Assembly (NCBI GenBank): GCA_949357655.1
Contig: CASHTG010000015.1
Span: forward strand, 2,852,001-2,916,000
Length of the DNA stretch: 64,000 nt
Source: Parascedosporium putredinis
Lineage: Eukaryota > Ascomycota > Sordariomycetes > Microascales > Microascaceae
Reading direction: 5' to 3'
Shown: piece by piece, positions 49,297 through 60,935 of the stretch
Layout: each line of letters begins with the position of its first letter
Position numbering within the stretch: the first letter of the stretch is position 1
Program-made: the position numbers and the translations under genes
Notes under the pieces: model-generated
Seen by the model: the letters and a program-made list of their open reading frames with translations, nothing else
The model's database searches: none
What the model was told of the DNA's origin: nothing

Positions 49297-49849
49297 TGAC
49301 CCATTGGATTACGGGAAACGGGGGAAGCGGTCGATCTTGGCATCGCCAACGTACTACTGCCATTACACGTACTTTGAGTTCAAATGCTATATGCCATCTG
49401 TACCAACAATACATCAAGGTAGCTAGCTTTATGTGGACATATCAATTGTAGGCCAAACACTCCCACTCCACCTCCAAGCCTCTGGGGAGAGGGCAAAATC
49501 GGGGCGTTATGAACAGGAAAAATACAAAATGCATGGGTCAATTTATGGACAAGTTTCGCTCTCTGGGCCATGTCTTGTTATATTTGCTCACTAATATAGG
49601 CCAATGATTCCAGACCTTGAAATCGGCATAAATAAAACCAAAATCGGAAAAGTTGTAAGACTATCATCATCATCATGGTATCATCGCAACTGCAAACGAC
49701 GAAAAGAGACGCGCACCGTGTGCGTGTAGCAAACGAAGGGGGTGCCGAAGGGGGTCCAAACTCCGTGAGGTAAAATATTACTCCGCGAACGAATCCCAGT
49801 CCGCGCGCGCCTCGACGATGCTTGCACGGGGGTAGCCAAGACCCTCCCT
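49297..49849. other. convergent intergenic region NOP12 / alpha-tubulin
   Basis: 3' flanks of both genes. A CAT trinucleotide repeat lies at 49664-49678. Nothing else seen. Confidence 0.45.
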
Positions 49850-51788
49850 TTAATGCTCGTACTCTAGTTCATCGCCTTCGAAGCCCTCGCCCTCGCCAGC
49901 GACCTCCTCGTAATCCTTCTCGAGCGCGGCAAGGTCCTCCCGGGCCTCGCTGAATTCGCCTTCTTCCATACCCTCGCCAACGTACCAGTGGACAAAGGCG
50001 CGCTTGCTATACATGAGATCGAACTTGTAGTCCAGACGCGACCAAGCTTCCGCAATGGCGGTGGTGTTGGAGAGCATGGAGACGGAGCGGTCGACGGATG
50101 CGAGGCCGCCGTCAGCGGGAGACGCGGTGGGGACGGCCATGGGCTTCTGGTAGTTGATACCGATCTTGAAGCCGGTGGGGCACCACTCGACGAGGTTGAA
50201 GGAGGCCTTGGCCTTGAGGGCGGCAATAGCGGAGTTGCACTCGCGAGGGACTACGTCGCCGCGGTAGAGGAGGCAGACAGCCATGTACTTTCCGTTGCGC
50301 GGGTCGCATACAACCATCTGGTTGTTGGGTTCGAAGCCTAGATAACGGAAAGGCCGAGGGGAGAAAGAGAGGCAGTCCAGTCAGCAGGCCGTTCCATGAC
50401 GGTTCTTAGGCCGTGAAGTTAATTGGGTCTACTTACACTGGAATGTGAGGTCATGGACCTTGAAGCTTTCGTGAGCACTCTTGGAAGCGGATACGACGGG
50501 AGCGTAGCTGATGAGAGGGTAGTGGATGCGCGGGTACGGGACGAGGTTGGTCTGGAACTCGTTCAGGTCGACGTTGAGGGCACCATCGAACCTCAGCGAA
50601 GAGGTGATGGAGCTGACGACCTGAGCGATCAGGCGGTTAAGGTGCTCATACGAGGGCCTAGCGATGTCGAGATTGCGCCGGCAGATGTCGTAGACAGCCT
50701 CATTATCGACTAAGAACGTGCAGTCGGCGTTCTCAATAGTGCTGTGAGTCGACAGAACGGCGTTGTAGGGCTCGACAATTGCGGTAGAGACCCTAGGGGC
50801 GGGGTAAACAGCGAACTCGAGCTTGCACTTCTTGCCATAGTCGTTGGCCAAACGCTCCAAAAGGAGGGCACCGAAACCCGAGCCGGTACCACCTCCGAAG
50901 GAATGGAAGATCAAGAATCCCTGGAGAGACTGGCAGTTGTCTAAGCGGCGGACGCATAGGGTTAGTACCACCTTGGAACTCGAAACTGTTTGACAGCTTT
51001 AAGGCACGGCTATAGAGGGAGGCGCGAAACGGGAGGAAGGGACCCGCACCAGCTACACGCTTGATGGCAACGCAGGCAGAATCTAGCCAATGGGAGGAAA
51101 GAAAAAGAAGAAGAAAAAGAGGAGGGAGGAGGGATGGGTACGAACCAAGAACACGTCGGATGCGGTCCATGACGCTGTTGATCTCCTCTTTACCAACCGT
51201 GTAGTGACCACGGGCATAGTTGTTGGCGGCATCTTCCTTGCCGTTCAGCAAGTATTCGGGGTGGTAGAGGGAACGATATTCTCCGGTCCGGATCTCGTCA
51301 ATGGGAGAAGGGTCAAGATCGAAGAAGATGGTTCGGGGAACATATTTGCCACTGCTGGTTTCAGTAAAGAAAGTGTCGTATGAGCCTCCCTCAGGAATGT
51401 CCTTGGCGTTGGGGTCGGGCCTGCCGTCGGGCCCAAGGCCGTGCTCGAGGAGATAGCTATGGTAGTGTGAGTTGGGACAGTTACGGCGGGGTTCTTGAAG
51501 AGATCTTGTGGAGAATAGAGCAAACATACAGCTCCCAGGACGAGTTACCGAGCTGGGTACCAGCCTGGCCCAGGTGAAGGTGAAGAATCTAAGCAGCCCA
51601 AGACGTCAGCATGCTGAGGATGAGAGAGATTGACCAGTCGAGCCCAACCAGACCGAGGCTGAAGGGGAGAGTTAAAAATCCACCCCCACCCACTTCCTCC
51701 TCCTTCAGGCATTGGGGCTTTAATTGAGGGTATAGGGTCGGTGAGCGAGAAGAGGGCGGGGTTTAGGGCATCCTACCTCTCCTCTCAT
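49850..51788 (-). CDS. TUB1: alpha-tubulin
   Basis: Alpha subunit of the tubulin heterodimer. Exons on the minus strand: 51777-51788, 51530-51588, 51146-51456, 51050-51082, 50437-50940, 49850-50337; 1407 bases in phase, 468 residues, no break. The first exon is twelve bases (MRGE); the join gives ILHLHLGQAGTQLGNSSWEL, the form found in filamentous ascomycetes. The GTP-loop GGGTGSG, LVDNEAVYDICRRNLDIARP, NVDLNEFQTNLVPYPRIHYP and VHWYVGEGMEEGEFSEARED (with the catalytic Glu of the E254 region provided by the alpha-type loop) are all present. A 33-base exon 4 is supported by phase on both sides. The tail, EGEGFEGDELEYEH, ends in His after a penultimate-region Tyr rather than with a terminal aromatic residue. 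Confidence 0.95.
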
Positions 51789-53597
51789 CTTCAATGACAA
51801 AATGAGATGCGAATTATGCTCTAAGATGACAAAAAAGTTGGGGAATCCGAGAGGGAGGGAGGGGAAGATATGGAGGGGAAGCTATAGCTTTGAGGTGCAA
51901 TGCACACGGGCAGCGCAAGGCAATGGCAAAAGGAGGTGGAGAGGATGAATTCGCACCGGTTGGGCGGTGGTCGTGGACGGCGGTAGTCGTGGTTCGTCGA
52001 GGTCAAGGGGAGGGGAATCAACGGGCCAGGGTCCAAGACCAGGTCGATCCTGCCCACGCCGGGATGAGATGCTCCACGTCTTGGGTTGGCTACATGTCTG
52101 TGGCCAGCCGAGCGGCCTTTTTTTTTTTTGATCGATTCGGGCACAGGTGCCAGCGAGGAGACCAGCCATCTTGGCTAACTCGGCTTAATGCAGTCCACGA
52201 TTGCCCCCTTGCAAACGCTTCATCAGACTGTGGAATGGATCAAGTCTTCCCTCCCAGGGAGTGATTTGTGTCAGGCCAGCTACGAGTATCTAGCGGGAAG
52301 CTCCAGCGGAAAGCTCTACTCTCCGGATGGCCCCCATCCCATCCCCCACGCGAATTTGCCAGGGGCCGCTCGCCCATCAAGGGATTTCTCGATAATTCTC
52401 TTCAATTTTATCAAGCTGTGGCATAGGACAGGCTTTGATATATAGGATCCCTCGTTTATGTTGCTGATCTAGCTCTCTTTCGGACCAGGGGGTAAACAAG
52501 ACGTTAGGCGGTAGCATCCAAGAGCAATTCATGTTAGGGCAGCGAAATTCGGAAAGCTATCGGACCCAAGCAACCAAAGCCCACGGCCTCGGTCATCCAA
52601 TGTCTTCAGGGTTAAATGTTGGGGAAGGTTGACGAGGAGCTGGAGCTCGGCATTCTGACTGGTGCTGAGAAGACTACCGCCACATTTTGTCGGTGGGGCC
52701 CACGCTCATCAATTGAGGAGCTCCCCTTGGCTCGTGGTACCCTGAGAATGATTACCCCTCGAACCAAAGGGGCGGGGAGCAAAGTCAAATGGCCTGGTTG
52801 ATTGACTGCATTGACCTCACTGGTTTCTCGGCGTGGAGTCCCCCTGGCTGGCCCGCCTCTCCACCCTCACCGCCTTCTCAGCAACGCACCAGCCGGGCCC
52901 CAAGGGTCCTGCCGAGGGCTCCGGCCCTGAGATCGTCAGTTTCCCTTGCCATTGTTCTTCCTTCAATATGTCTCAAGTGAGGATTTGGCGAAAAAAAAAG
53001 AAGAAGGAAAGGGCAGCATATGCCCCGACTTGAAAAAGAAACCCCCAAATATCCTCTCTAATTGATAATAGAAGCCAAACCCAGGAGACAAAAGGAAAAA
53101 GGAAAAAAGCCAGACATTGGACCCACATATGCACGGTTGAGCGTGGACATCCCGGCGACATTGTCTCCATGTGCAAGAGATGTAATGGATCAATCGATCT
53201 TTACCTTGGTATCTTATGGTATATCCTCAATCTGCTTGGGCTTGATGAGCAAGCCGATCATGATCAAATTGTTTCAATCAAGAAAGGCTGTTGAAGGCCT
53301 CCTGTAAAGGGACTACATGAGGCAGAAGAAGCCTCGGCGCCCCAAGCTCACGGTGCCAATCAAGCCTCGACGGCTGCCATGTCCCATTCCCCATAGTAAA
53401 CTGAAAGCGCGGGGTTGGTTCCGATAAGATAAGCCCACGCCGCCAGATCCATCCATCTTATCGATAAGCCTCTAGCAGGAGAAAAAAAAAAGAAAATTCT
53501 CGACGTCCTCTCAAGTGCATCAAAACGTCCAGCTCAAGACGAGATTATCTTCACTCTATCCTAAGAATTTTTCACCGTCTCATCTTACCACCACAAG
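51789..53597. other. divergent upstream region alpha-tubulin / RPF2
   Basis: Gene-free. Contains several GATCAATTGA-like words (52709, 52800, 53187). The 110 bases before 53598 are C/T- and A-rich and probably the RPF2 leader. Confidence 0.45.
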
Positions 53598-54700
53598 ATG
53601 TTGCGTACAGTGTATGTCTTATTTCCCCCTCTTCCCTAAGCAAAATTCCAATTTTGCAAAGAATCAGTTCAAGATTTTGGCTCTCCCCTCCCCCTCTCCC
53701 AAAGACCCATGAATTCTCTTAGCTGACCGATGTCCACTGTCCCCCTCGCTTTTAGAAAACCCCGAAATGCCCGCTCCAAGCGAGCCCTCGAGAAGCGCGA
53801 GCCCAAAGCCGTCGAGAACCCCAAGACAGCCCTCTTCCTCCGCGGAACCAGCTGCTCCCAAATCGTCCAGGACGCCATGACGGACCTCCACTCGATGCGC
53901 GCCCCGCTCGCCAAAAATTCACCAAGAAGAACGAGATCCACCCCTTTGAAGACGCCTCCTCCCTCGAGTTCTTCTCCGAAAAGAACGACGCCAGCCTCTT
54001 CGTCTTTGGCAGCACGAGCAAGAAGCGGCCCCACGCCCTCACCTTTGCCCGCATGTTTGGCCACAAGACTCTCGACATGCTGGAGCTGTACCTCGACCCC
54101 GAGCTTCCGCCGCATCTCCCAGTTCAAGGGCCGCAAGTGCGCCTTTGGCCTCAAGCCCATGATCGTCTTCGCCGGCTCCGTCTTCGAGAGCCCCATCGAG
54201 AACGAGTACACCCTCGCCAAGAGCATGCTCACCGACTTCTTCGCCGCCCGGGAGACGACGGAGAAGATTGACGTCGAGGGCCTGCAATACATTGTCTCCG
54301 TCACCGCCGAAGATCCGGTCGACGACGACGCCAAGCCCACCATTCACGTCCGGGTGTATCTGATCCAGACCAAGAGGAGCGGCCAGAGGCTTCCCCGCGT
54401 CGAGGTCGAGGAGATGGGCCCCGCATGGACTTTCGGGTCGGCCGCTTCCGAGAACCCGACGAGACCATGCTCAAGGAAGCTCTCAAGAAACCCAAGGGCG
54501 CCGAGGAAAAGACCAAGAAGAACATCACCACAGACATAATAGGAGACAAGATTGGAAGGATCCACATCGGAAAGCAGGATCTGAGCAAGCTGCAGTCCAA
54601 GAGGGCCAAGGGTCTGAAGCGTGGCCGAAACGAGGCCGAAACGGAAAACGACGATGTCATGGCCGTGAGCGAGGAGGAGCTTAAAAGGCAAAGGGTGTAA
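53598..54700 (+). CDS. RPF2: ribosome biogenesis protein Rpf2 (Brix domain)
   Basis: Brix-domain protein that with Rrs1 recruits the 5S RNP to pre-60S ribosomes. Exons 53598-53611 (MLRT plus two bases, donor GTATGT) and 53756-54700 (acceptor CTTTTAG). The join gives VKPRNARSKRALEKREPKAV. The Brix core reads FLRGTSCSQIVQDAMTDLHS, KRPHALTFARMFGHKTLDML, ELYLDPE, ISQFKGRKCAFGLKPMIVFA, VSVTAEDP and PDETMLKEALKKPKG. The tail is basic. Three breaks: A-run at 53914-53918 (five for six), two bases missing after DPE at about 54104 (DPE-S-FRRISQFK), and a C-run at 54418-54421 (four for five, EMGPRMDFRVGR). Repaired length about 320 residues, normal for Rpf2. Confidence 0.92.
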
Positions 54701-54817
54701 AGTTTTCGAATGCTTTCTTGACCGTGTCTCTTATAGTCGTCCCGTAGGGGAACGGCATTTTTCACTCTCGAGTGGGGGGCGTTTAGGAGTTGTCATTCTC
54801 ATTGATATTTATGATTG

Positions 54818-54823
54818 AATAAA
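54818..54823 (+). terminator. AATAAA poly(A) signal of RPF2
   Basis: Canonical AATAAA about 118 bases after the RPF2 stop codon, in an AT-rich context. Cleavage site not determined. Confidence 0.5.
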
Positions 54824-55392
54824 AACAATGATATTCAACACCCATGGATCTACCAATACTGTAGTGTCCTAACCCTTTAAGCACATATACACCTCCGGCT
54901 GTAGCCTCTTTGTTAGGAGGCCGCGCCAACCTCGAGTTTCGGGGGATGCTGCTGGGTCTTTGGGGATGCCCTCAGCTAAGAATAAGCTTATATAGCGGAT
55001 TTGGCAAGTAGATTGAATGGATTGGATCAATTGACTGCCGGCCCTTGGGCGGAGCTGAGTATCAAGTTAAGTAGCTACGCCTACACCTACCACACAGAGA
55101 GAAAAGCGCCAACTAGAAAAGAAAATGAAAAAATGTATGTAATGGATGGAAACAAACCATACACAGAAACTCCCTTGCCCATCCCTTCCTACCCTTTTTA
55201 AAAAGGATTTAAAAGAAAAAGAACCCCTGCCATTTTTTTGGCGTTATACCCCGTAACCCCATTAAATCATAACCCTGACCCTTCCAAGTCTATCTCCGTG
55301 TACTCATCATATATACTCGCTAAATGTTAACAATGTTCATCTCCAACCGCAACCTTGTCTCACCTCCGTCCAGACCCAGATCCCCTCTTCAG
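54824..55392. other. convergent intergenic region RPF2 / Zn2Cys6 gene
   Basis: 3' flanks; a GGATCAATTGACTG word at 55021. No gene supported. Confidence 0.45.
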
Positions 55393-56941
55393 CTATAGCA
55401 TGTTCTGATCTAGAGGGTCGGGGCCGCAAGGAAGCGGATTCGGCTGCGACAGCATCTGCGCTACGACTTCGATATGTTCAACGAATGTCGTTTGCTGATT
55501 ATATCCGTGGGCGGCCCTATTCGTCTCGGCTACCCAGTCAAAGCCCCATACCTCAGGTGGGATGATGGCGCCCTCGTAGAGAGCTATTTTCAGAGGCCAG
55601 TCCAAGTGAGGCCACCACGGCGACCCCGACTCAAAGAGAGATACCACGCCCATAATTTCCCTCCGAGGCACCCCGTCGATCCACCACAAGTGCTGGGCTC
55701 GTTTGAGCAGGGCAAAGAAGCAGGCGAGTATGACCAGAGCACGGGGCCGTTTCAGCTCGATTAGCTCGACGAATCGCCTCGCAACAGTAGCTGGGAAGGC
55801 AAGGCAGGCTGCAGTATGGGGAGATCTGTGAGCCCAATTCAAAACCGAAATGGCATGTAAGTAGGCATCCTGCGTAGACTGTGGATCTTTCTCATCTTCG
55901 ATATCCACTTCGTCCTCGATGCCGTGAGTCAAGTGTCCAAAGAAAGAGTTGGGCGATTTGAGTTCCGGGTCAAGTTGAAGGGGGCTGGGAATCGATGACG
56001 CTTAACACGGCGTGGCTGTGTCTTATCCACTGCCAGCTAGACACGACGACGGCTTTTACACCCTGGAAAGCGTGGAACCAGGATAGGGGTAGGTTGTAGC
56101 CGCTTCTCGTGTTTGAAGAGGTGGTAGAGTTTGGGTCGTCCCGGACAAACAGCCGCGTGGCCGTGGACTGGTATGCTATTAATGAGGCAGTAAGGAACAG
56201 TGACTCGGCATTTGACTCGTTGATGCCGGCCTTGAGGGTGTCGCAATAGGCAGCGAGGGACGAAGCCATGTACGCGTGCGACGCCTGCACAATGTCCTGG
56301 TCATCCGGATTCCTCGACCGCAGGTGCAGAGCGGCAACGGCAAGCATGGCGTCAGCCAGGTACGGCGCGCCTTCAAAGGCGAGCCTGGGCACGGCATTCA
56401 TCCACACATCGTCGGAAATGTTAACACTGGTGGCTAAAGTCTTACACGTGTGCGTGGTATAGTGGTGCATGAGTTTTAATTCGAGATACCGGCTGGTGCC
56501 GCTCGGTACGCCTGTCGCGGCGGGGACGGGGAGGGGCGGAACACCTGCGTCACCGGGGGCACAGAGGGACTCGCAAAGGAGGGGAGGGCGAAGGCGCGGG
56601 GAGGGACGTCGCACTGGTGAAATTACTAGGCGCCGGGCTAACGGGGTCGAAAGTGGCAGAGGAGGGTGTCGCCGCCGTCGGGGCAGCCGTGACGAGTTCG
56701 TGGACGACTGTGGGATTCTCAAAGTCGCATGGCACCCCGTGCTTGACGCAATTGCCGCACTTGGGATGAACTTCATCGCACTACAGAACACGACGGCAAA
56801 GCGCAACGAGGGTCAGCCACCAATGTAGACACGACTATGGCAAGCCGAGAGCAAAGACAAATGACCCGCATACCTTGATTTTTCGAACCTTGCACCGCTT
56901 GCAACCGGCTCTAGACTTTTGTGAGACCGGCGAGGAGGCAT
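55393..56941 (-). CDS. Zn2Cys6 fungal transcription factor
   Basis: Nuclear binuclear-cluster regulator; target genes unknown. Exon 1 56874-56941 starts MPPRRSHK; intron 56781-56873 splits the zinc cluster; exon 2 runs from 56780. The cluster is CKRCKVRKIK|CDEVHPKCGNC and VKHGVPC, six Cys with normal spacing. One A is missing at 56917-56920 (four for five) in SHKKSRAGCKRC, otherwise a stop follows at once. A Ser/Pro/Thr-rich linker has several breaks between 56640 and 56500. The regulatory domain, YLELKLMHHYTTHTCKTLAT, VPRLAFEGAPYLADAMLAVA, ALHLRSRNPDDQD, resembles the DUF3468/Fungal_trans_2 type found in UPC2-like and other C6 factors. Two more breaks near 55980 (C-run five for six) and 55967 join QPPFNLDPELKSPNSFFGH to the C-terminal part ending LDQNML. 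Confidence 0.82.
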
Positions 56942-58033
56942 CGCTCGGGAAGGAATCGAACGAGTCAGGTCCGCACGAGTTCTCTTGTTGTATTTTTTTA
57001 TCTGAGGGGAGGGGTTCGGTTTTCTAGTCTGTTTCTATCCGACCCCTTTATTTATTTATTTTTCGGGATCGCGATCGCAATAAGAGGGGAGGAAAGGGAG
57101 GGGGTTCGTTCGCTACAGGTGGAGGCGGAAAGCACCGCGGTCGGTGAGAGGAGGTGCCAGGCGTCGAAGTTTCTTGCTCATCCCCTGATCAATTGTGTGT
57201 TGCGCCCCATACATGGCCAGGGGGCGAGCGAGCGGGGACACTGGCAATGGGATCTCGAGTGCCCAGACGACAAGACGCTTCGAGTTGATCGAAAGTCGGT
57301 CTCGTCGAAAGAGAGGAGCAAGCGCGTTCGCCGTCGTTTGAGTCTCTCGGAGTTGAGGGACGAGAGTTGCACGCGAAAAGTGAAGGGGGAAGAATTAAGC
57401 CAACCATTAACAGCTGGAGGCCGGTTAGAAGCACTGCACAGCAGAGGGTACCGTGTGCCTTGGAGTTGGGATGCACCCACTATAGGGATTGATCGACTGG
57501 GCTGGCCAGCCAAGGGTGGCGGGCTCCTTGCTAATGCGTCCAGTCCTCAAGGAACATTCGAAAGGAAGGGGAAAAGCGGCAGGTACTGTACCGTACCCAG
57601 AAGTATGCGGGGCTCACATGAAGAACCCCTTCGCCCATGAATTTCGGCCTCCAACTCGAAGACCATTAGGTACCCATATAAATACAAAAGTACCTGCCAT
57701 CCTTGATTTGCTTGCACGCTTGGCACAGTCTTCAAACGGTGATAAACCCCTCTAGCACAGGCAAGGACTATTAATACAAGTAACTCCGCCTTCATTGCCC
57801 TCCCGCAACTTACCCACGGGAGCTGAGAAGCAGAGGCTAAGGGTTCCGGTGTCAACATCAACAGCAATTGTGAAGAACAATCTAGGTTGATCAGTGTTGA
57901 CTATATATTCTCTAAATGGCAGTTTGCGGTACACTCATCGACGCAGTTATGCAGCTCCTCATGCAGCTCCTCGATGCCCCGTTCGCCCGCTCCTGGTGAG
58001 GCCCTGATGGCAATGAGACTCTTGATTTGGCCC

Positions 58034-58053
58034 TATATATATATATATATATA
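58034..58053. repeat. (AT)10 microsatellite
   Basis: Perfect TA/AT dinucleotide repeat of 20 bases. Confidence 0.95.
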
Positions 58054-59058
58054 ATTGTTTGCCCTCGCCCATTCGCGACACAAGAAAATCTCGGCGTCCG
58101 CCTCCCTCGTCGATGAGTGAGCATGTGGAGGTAATGCAGGCACTGATAGATATCACAATGCTAGCCACAACAATCAGCTAGCTAAAAGGCCAGCTTTGAT
58201 ACAATTGGTGCTGTTGAAGGACGCCGCCAGCTTCGACGCAAATATGATCCATTGCTCAAGGTTGGTTTGAACCTGGTCAGCTGTAAGGTACCTTCTCGCC
58301 CAGGCACACACTTTTCGCTCTTGGTGGGTTTCCATTGGCTAAGGCGGAAGGCCTCGGGGTCCGGCTCGACCCCGAGCACTACTTAACCCGATTGGGGACA
58401 AATTGATCCCTCCGTACATGTATCCATGGATAGATCAAGGCATTGATCTGATGGAGATTGGCAATTGTATCCTGGCAAGCCTGGTAACCACTTCACAACG
58501 CTGGGGGAGAGGGCACGAGGCCGATGGCAACCAGTTGATCCCTCCGCACGTATACTCTTCAAAGTTGTATAAACATCCATTCCATTGGATCAGCGCCCTT
58601 CCAACGAGCACAGCCAAATCCCGAGCATGAGAAGGAGCAAGGAAGAAGAAAGAGAAAAGAAAAAGAGGCACACAAAAAACTGATGTAGTCAAAATTCTCA
58701 CATTATTTTACAGTTTCCAGCGAGCAAGCAATGTATAATAACTACAGGCTACAGGCGGCGCTGGCTGGACCGGCCAGATATCATAGTTGACGAGAGTGCG
58801 ATAGCCGAAGCAGACCGAGCATATATTGTAGATGGCAAGAGTGCAAAAGCTGAAGGAGAGAATGAAAAGTTACAAACTGTGCAGCACGCAATACTCGTTA
58901 GGTATTGGTCATTCAGCATATAGCCCTGTGGCGTCCACGAGGAACAAAATCTCTGAATAGATGAGGGGCGCTGGGATTGGTCATATTCACGACCGAACGG
59001 ACTCTCCTGGTAGCGGTGAGAGGACGGTGTGTGTGTGCGTGTGCATCAATGAGTGTGC

Positions 59059-59060
<2 letters not shown>

Positions 59061-59109
<49 letters not shown>
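59061..59109. repeat. (GT)n microsatellite, about 24 units
   Basis: Perfect GT repeat of 49 bases, preceded by shorter imperfect GT blocks from 59026. Confidence 0.97.
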
Positions 59110-59110
<1 letters not shown>

Positions 59111-59734
59111 CAGCGGTCAGGCACGAGGGCGGAGAGAGGCTAGCTAAACGAATAGATGCATCTATGGATCCATCAATCGACGTCCGTTTCCTTCCGGGTC
59201 GGCGTGATCAATGAGTGCGCGTTGACGTAGCTAACTATCCGTGATTACATATCCAGACACCCATGTAATAGATAACCTTGCGCGTGTGTGAGGCAGTCAG
59301 CAAAGCCCTTCACTACCAGGGGGAAAGCGGCGGGATCGCGCCAGTCCTCGATCTTCCAGTCCTTACATGTAGAGGGCGGATTTGATTAGAAATCATCTAA
59401 ATCTTCTCCTCGTTGATAGGTGCTCGATCTGGGCTTTTTTGTTCCGAAAATAGAGGACCCCCGAGATGGGTGTGCACCACACCACATGCGTGCAACGGCT
59501 TTGCTTTCCGATTCGGCGCATCATTCCATCTTCTTATGCTTCTTTCAGTCCCGCTGCCCCCCTTTCCCGCTTGAAGCTGTGATATATCAACAAAAAGCAT
59601 GAGGTTTGCATTTGCAGATTAACCGCGCCCCCAGTTGTAATTGATCGATTGGTAACGACGACGTTACCTGCTCGGCCCTTTGTTCTTTTTCATCCCGGGA
59701 TGACTTCTTTTTCTCCCCTTGAACAAGAAGTCGA

Positions 59735-59748
59735 TGACGTTGGCGTCA
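59735..59748. promoter_or_regulatory. candidate bZIP-type element (TGACGT / GCGTCA)
   Basis: TGACGTTGGCGTCA holds two inverted TGACG half-sites with a short overlap. It sits about 1.46 kb upstream of CYS3, far for a fungal promoter element. Only the sequence match supports it. Confidence 0.2.
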
Positions 59749-60871
59749 AGATTCCCATCCGCAGAGCCCTGGCCCCAAGGGAAAGAATAAGGAAAAAGGT
59801 CTGGAAGAAAGAAGAATAGCCAGCTGCAGTCTGGACCCTATTTTTCCCCCTCCCTTCCCGCGGGAGGGTTTAGCGTAATTCCCCAGTGTCAATTGCAAGG
59901 CCGACCAGATCGTCAATGTACTAGTACCCGCCCCCGTACCCGTCTCCGCTCCCGGGCTTTGCTCGCAGACGCTGGAAACTGGAGGCCAACGACGGCAACT
60001 CGCGTCAAGTTCCGCTCGAAACTCGCTCCATCTCTACTTTCCTTCGCCGCCCCTTTCCGCTCCCGTTTCTTTGACTAATGTGCGGATTGGTAACCGGGAC
60101 TTGCGCCATCGAACCATCTAGACTTGGTACAGGGTCGGTGCAATGAAACCTCCCAAAGACGTGCTCGCTCACGCCGCCCTTTTGGCCCCATCAGTAAGCG
60201 CGTGGTCGGTTAGCATCCACAGATGACTGATAGTCGAGGACTCGTCGCTCCCGGGGCCTCGGGGAGTTTTTGATAGCAATTAGCACAAAGTTCCAAGATG
60301 TCGCCATCGACCCATCCTTATTTAAATCGCCAAAGAAATCCCTTCCTTGCGTCACTCTTCCTCCTTGAAGCTTAGTCTCAACATCGCGCCCACTCGTAGA
60401 AATACCACCTCATTGCCCTCCTCGCTCGAGGTCGTTCGCCCTTTTTTACTGTCCCCTCCTACATCCTCTACTAGGAATTTCTGCCATCTCATATTATTCC
60501 GCACCGCTAGGTCGCTCTTTCCCCGGAGCCTGCGAGAGAACTGTGCCCACCCGCTTCTTGCTCCCCGGTCGCAACTACCATTCGGCGCATCGCCCTTCTC
60601 CGTTGACAAAACCAGGACCACCTCATACCTTGGACGAGTCACTTCTAAATCGCCTACGGCCCCCTTGGTCTTGCTGCTTCGTTATCGCCCCTCCACCAAT
60701 CGACCCCCATTTCAAGCTAGACAACATCCTAGCTAATAGCTGAGAGAGGGCCTCTATCCGGCGAATTCGCTTGGGCCCACCACAAGCCGGCGCAAACCCC
60801 AAGGAGAACACGCCTGATTAGGCAGGAAGCTGAGTCTGGACGAGGACTGTGTGCGAGATACGGTGTGCGTG

Positions 60872-60935
60872 TGTGCCCAGCGTGCCAACGTGCCAGTGTG
60901 CCAGCGTGCCAGCGCGCCAGTGTGTCAGTGTGTCA
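60872..60935. repeat. GTGCCAGC-type tandem array
   Basis: Six or seven imperfect copies of an 8-10-base unit (CGTGCCAGTGTGCCAGCGTG) about 280 bases upstream of the CYS3 start codon. Confidence 0.85.

Noticed and set aside
56948..56960. GGAATCGAAC resembling a reverse tRNA T-loop
   Set aside because: No matching A-box, anticodon arm or acceptor stem around it.
60347..60736. 129-codon frame upstream of CYS3
   Set aside because: Composition typical of a C/T-rich leader, no domain or splice logic.
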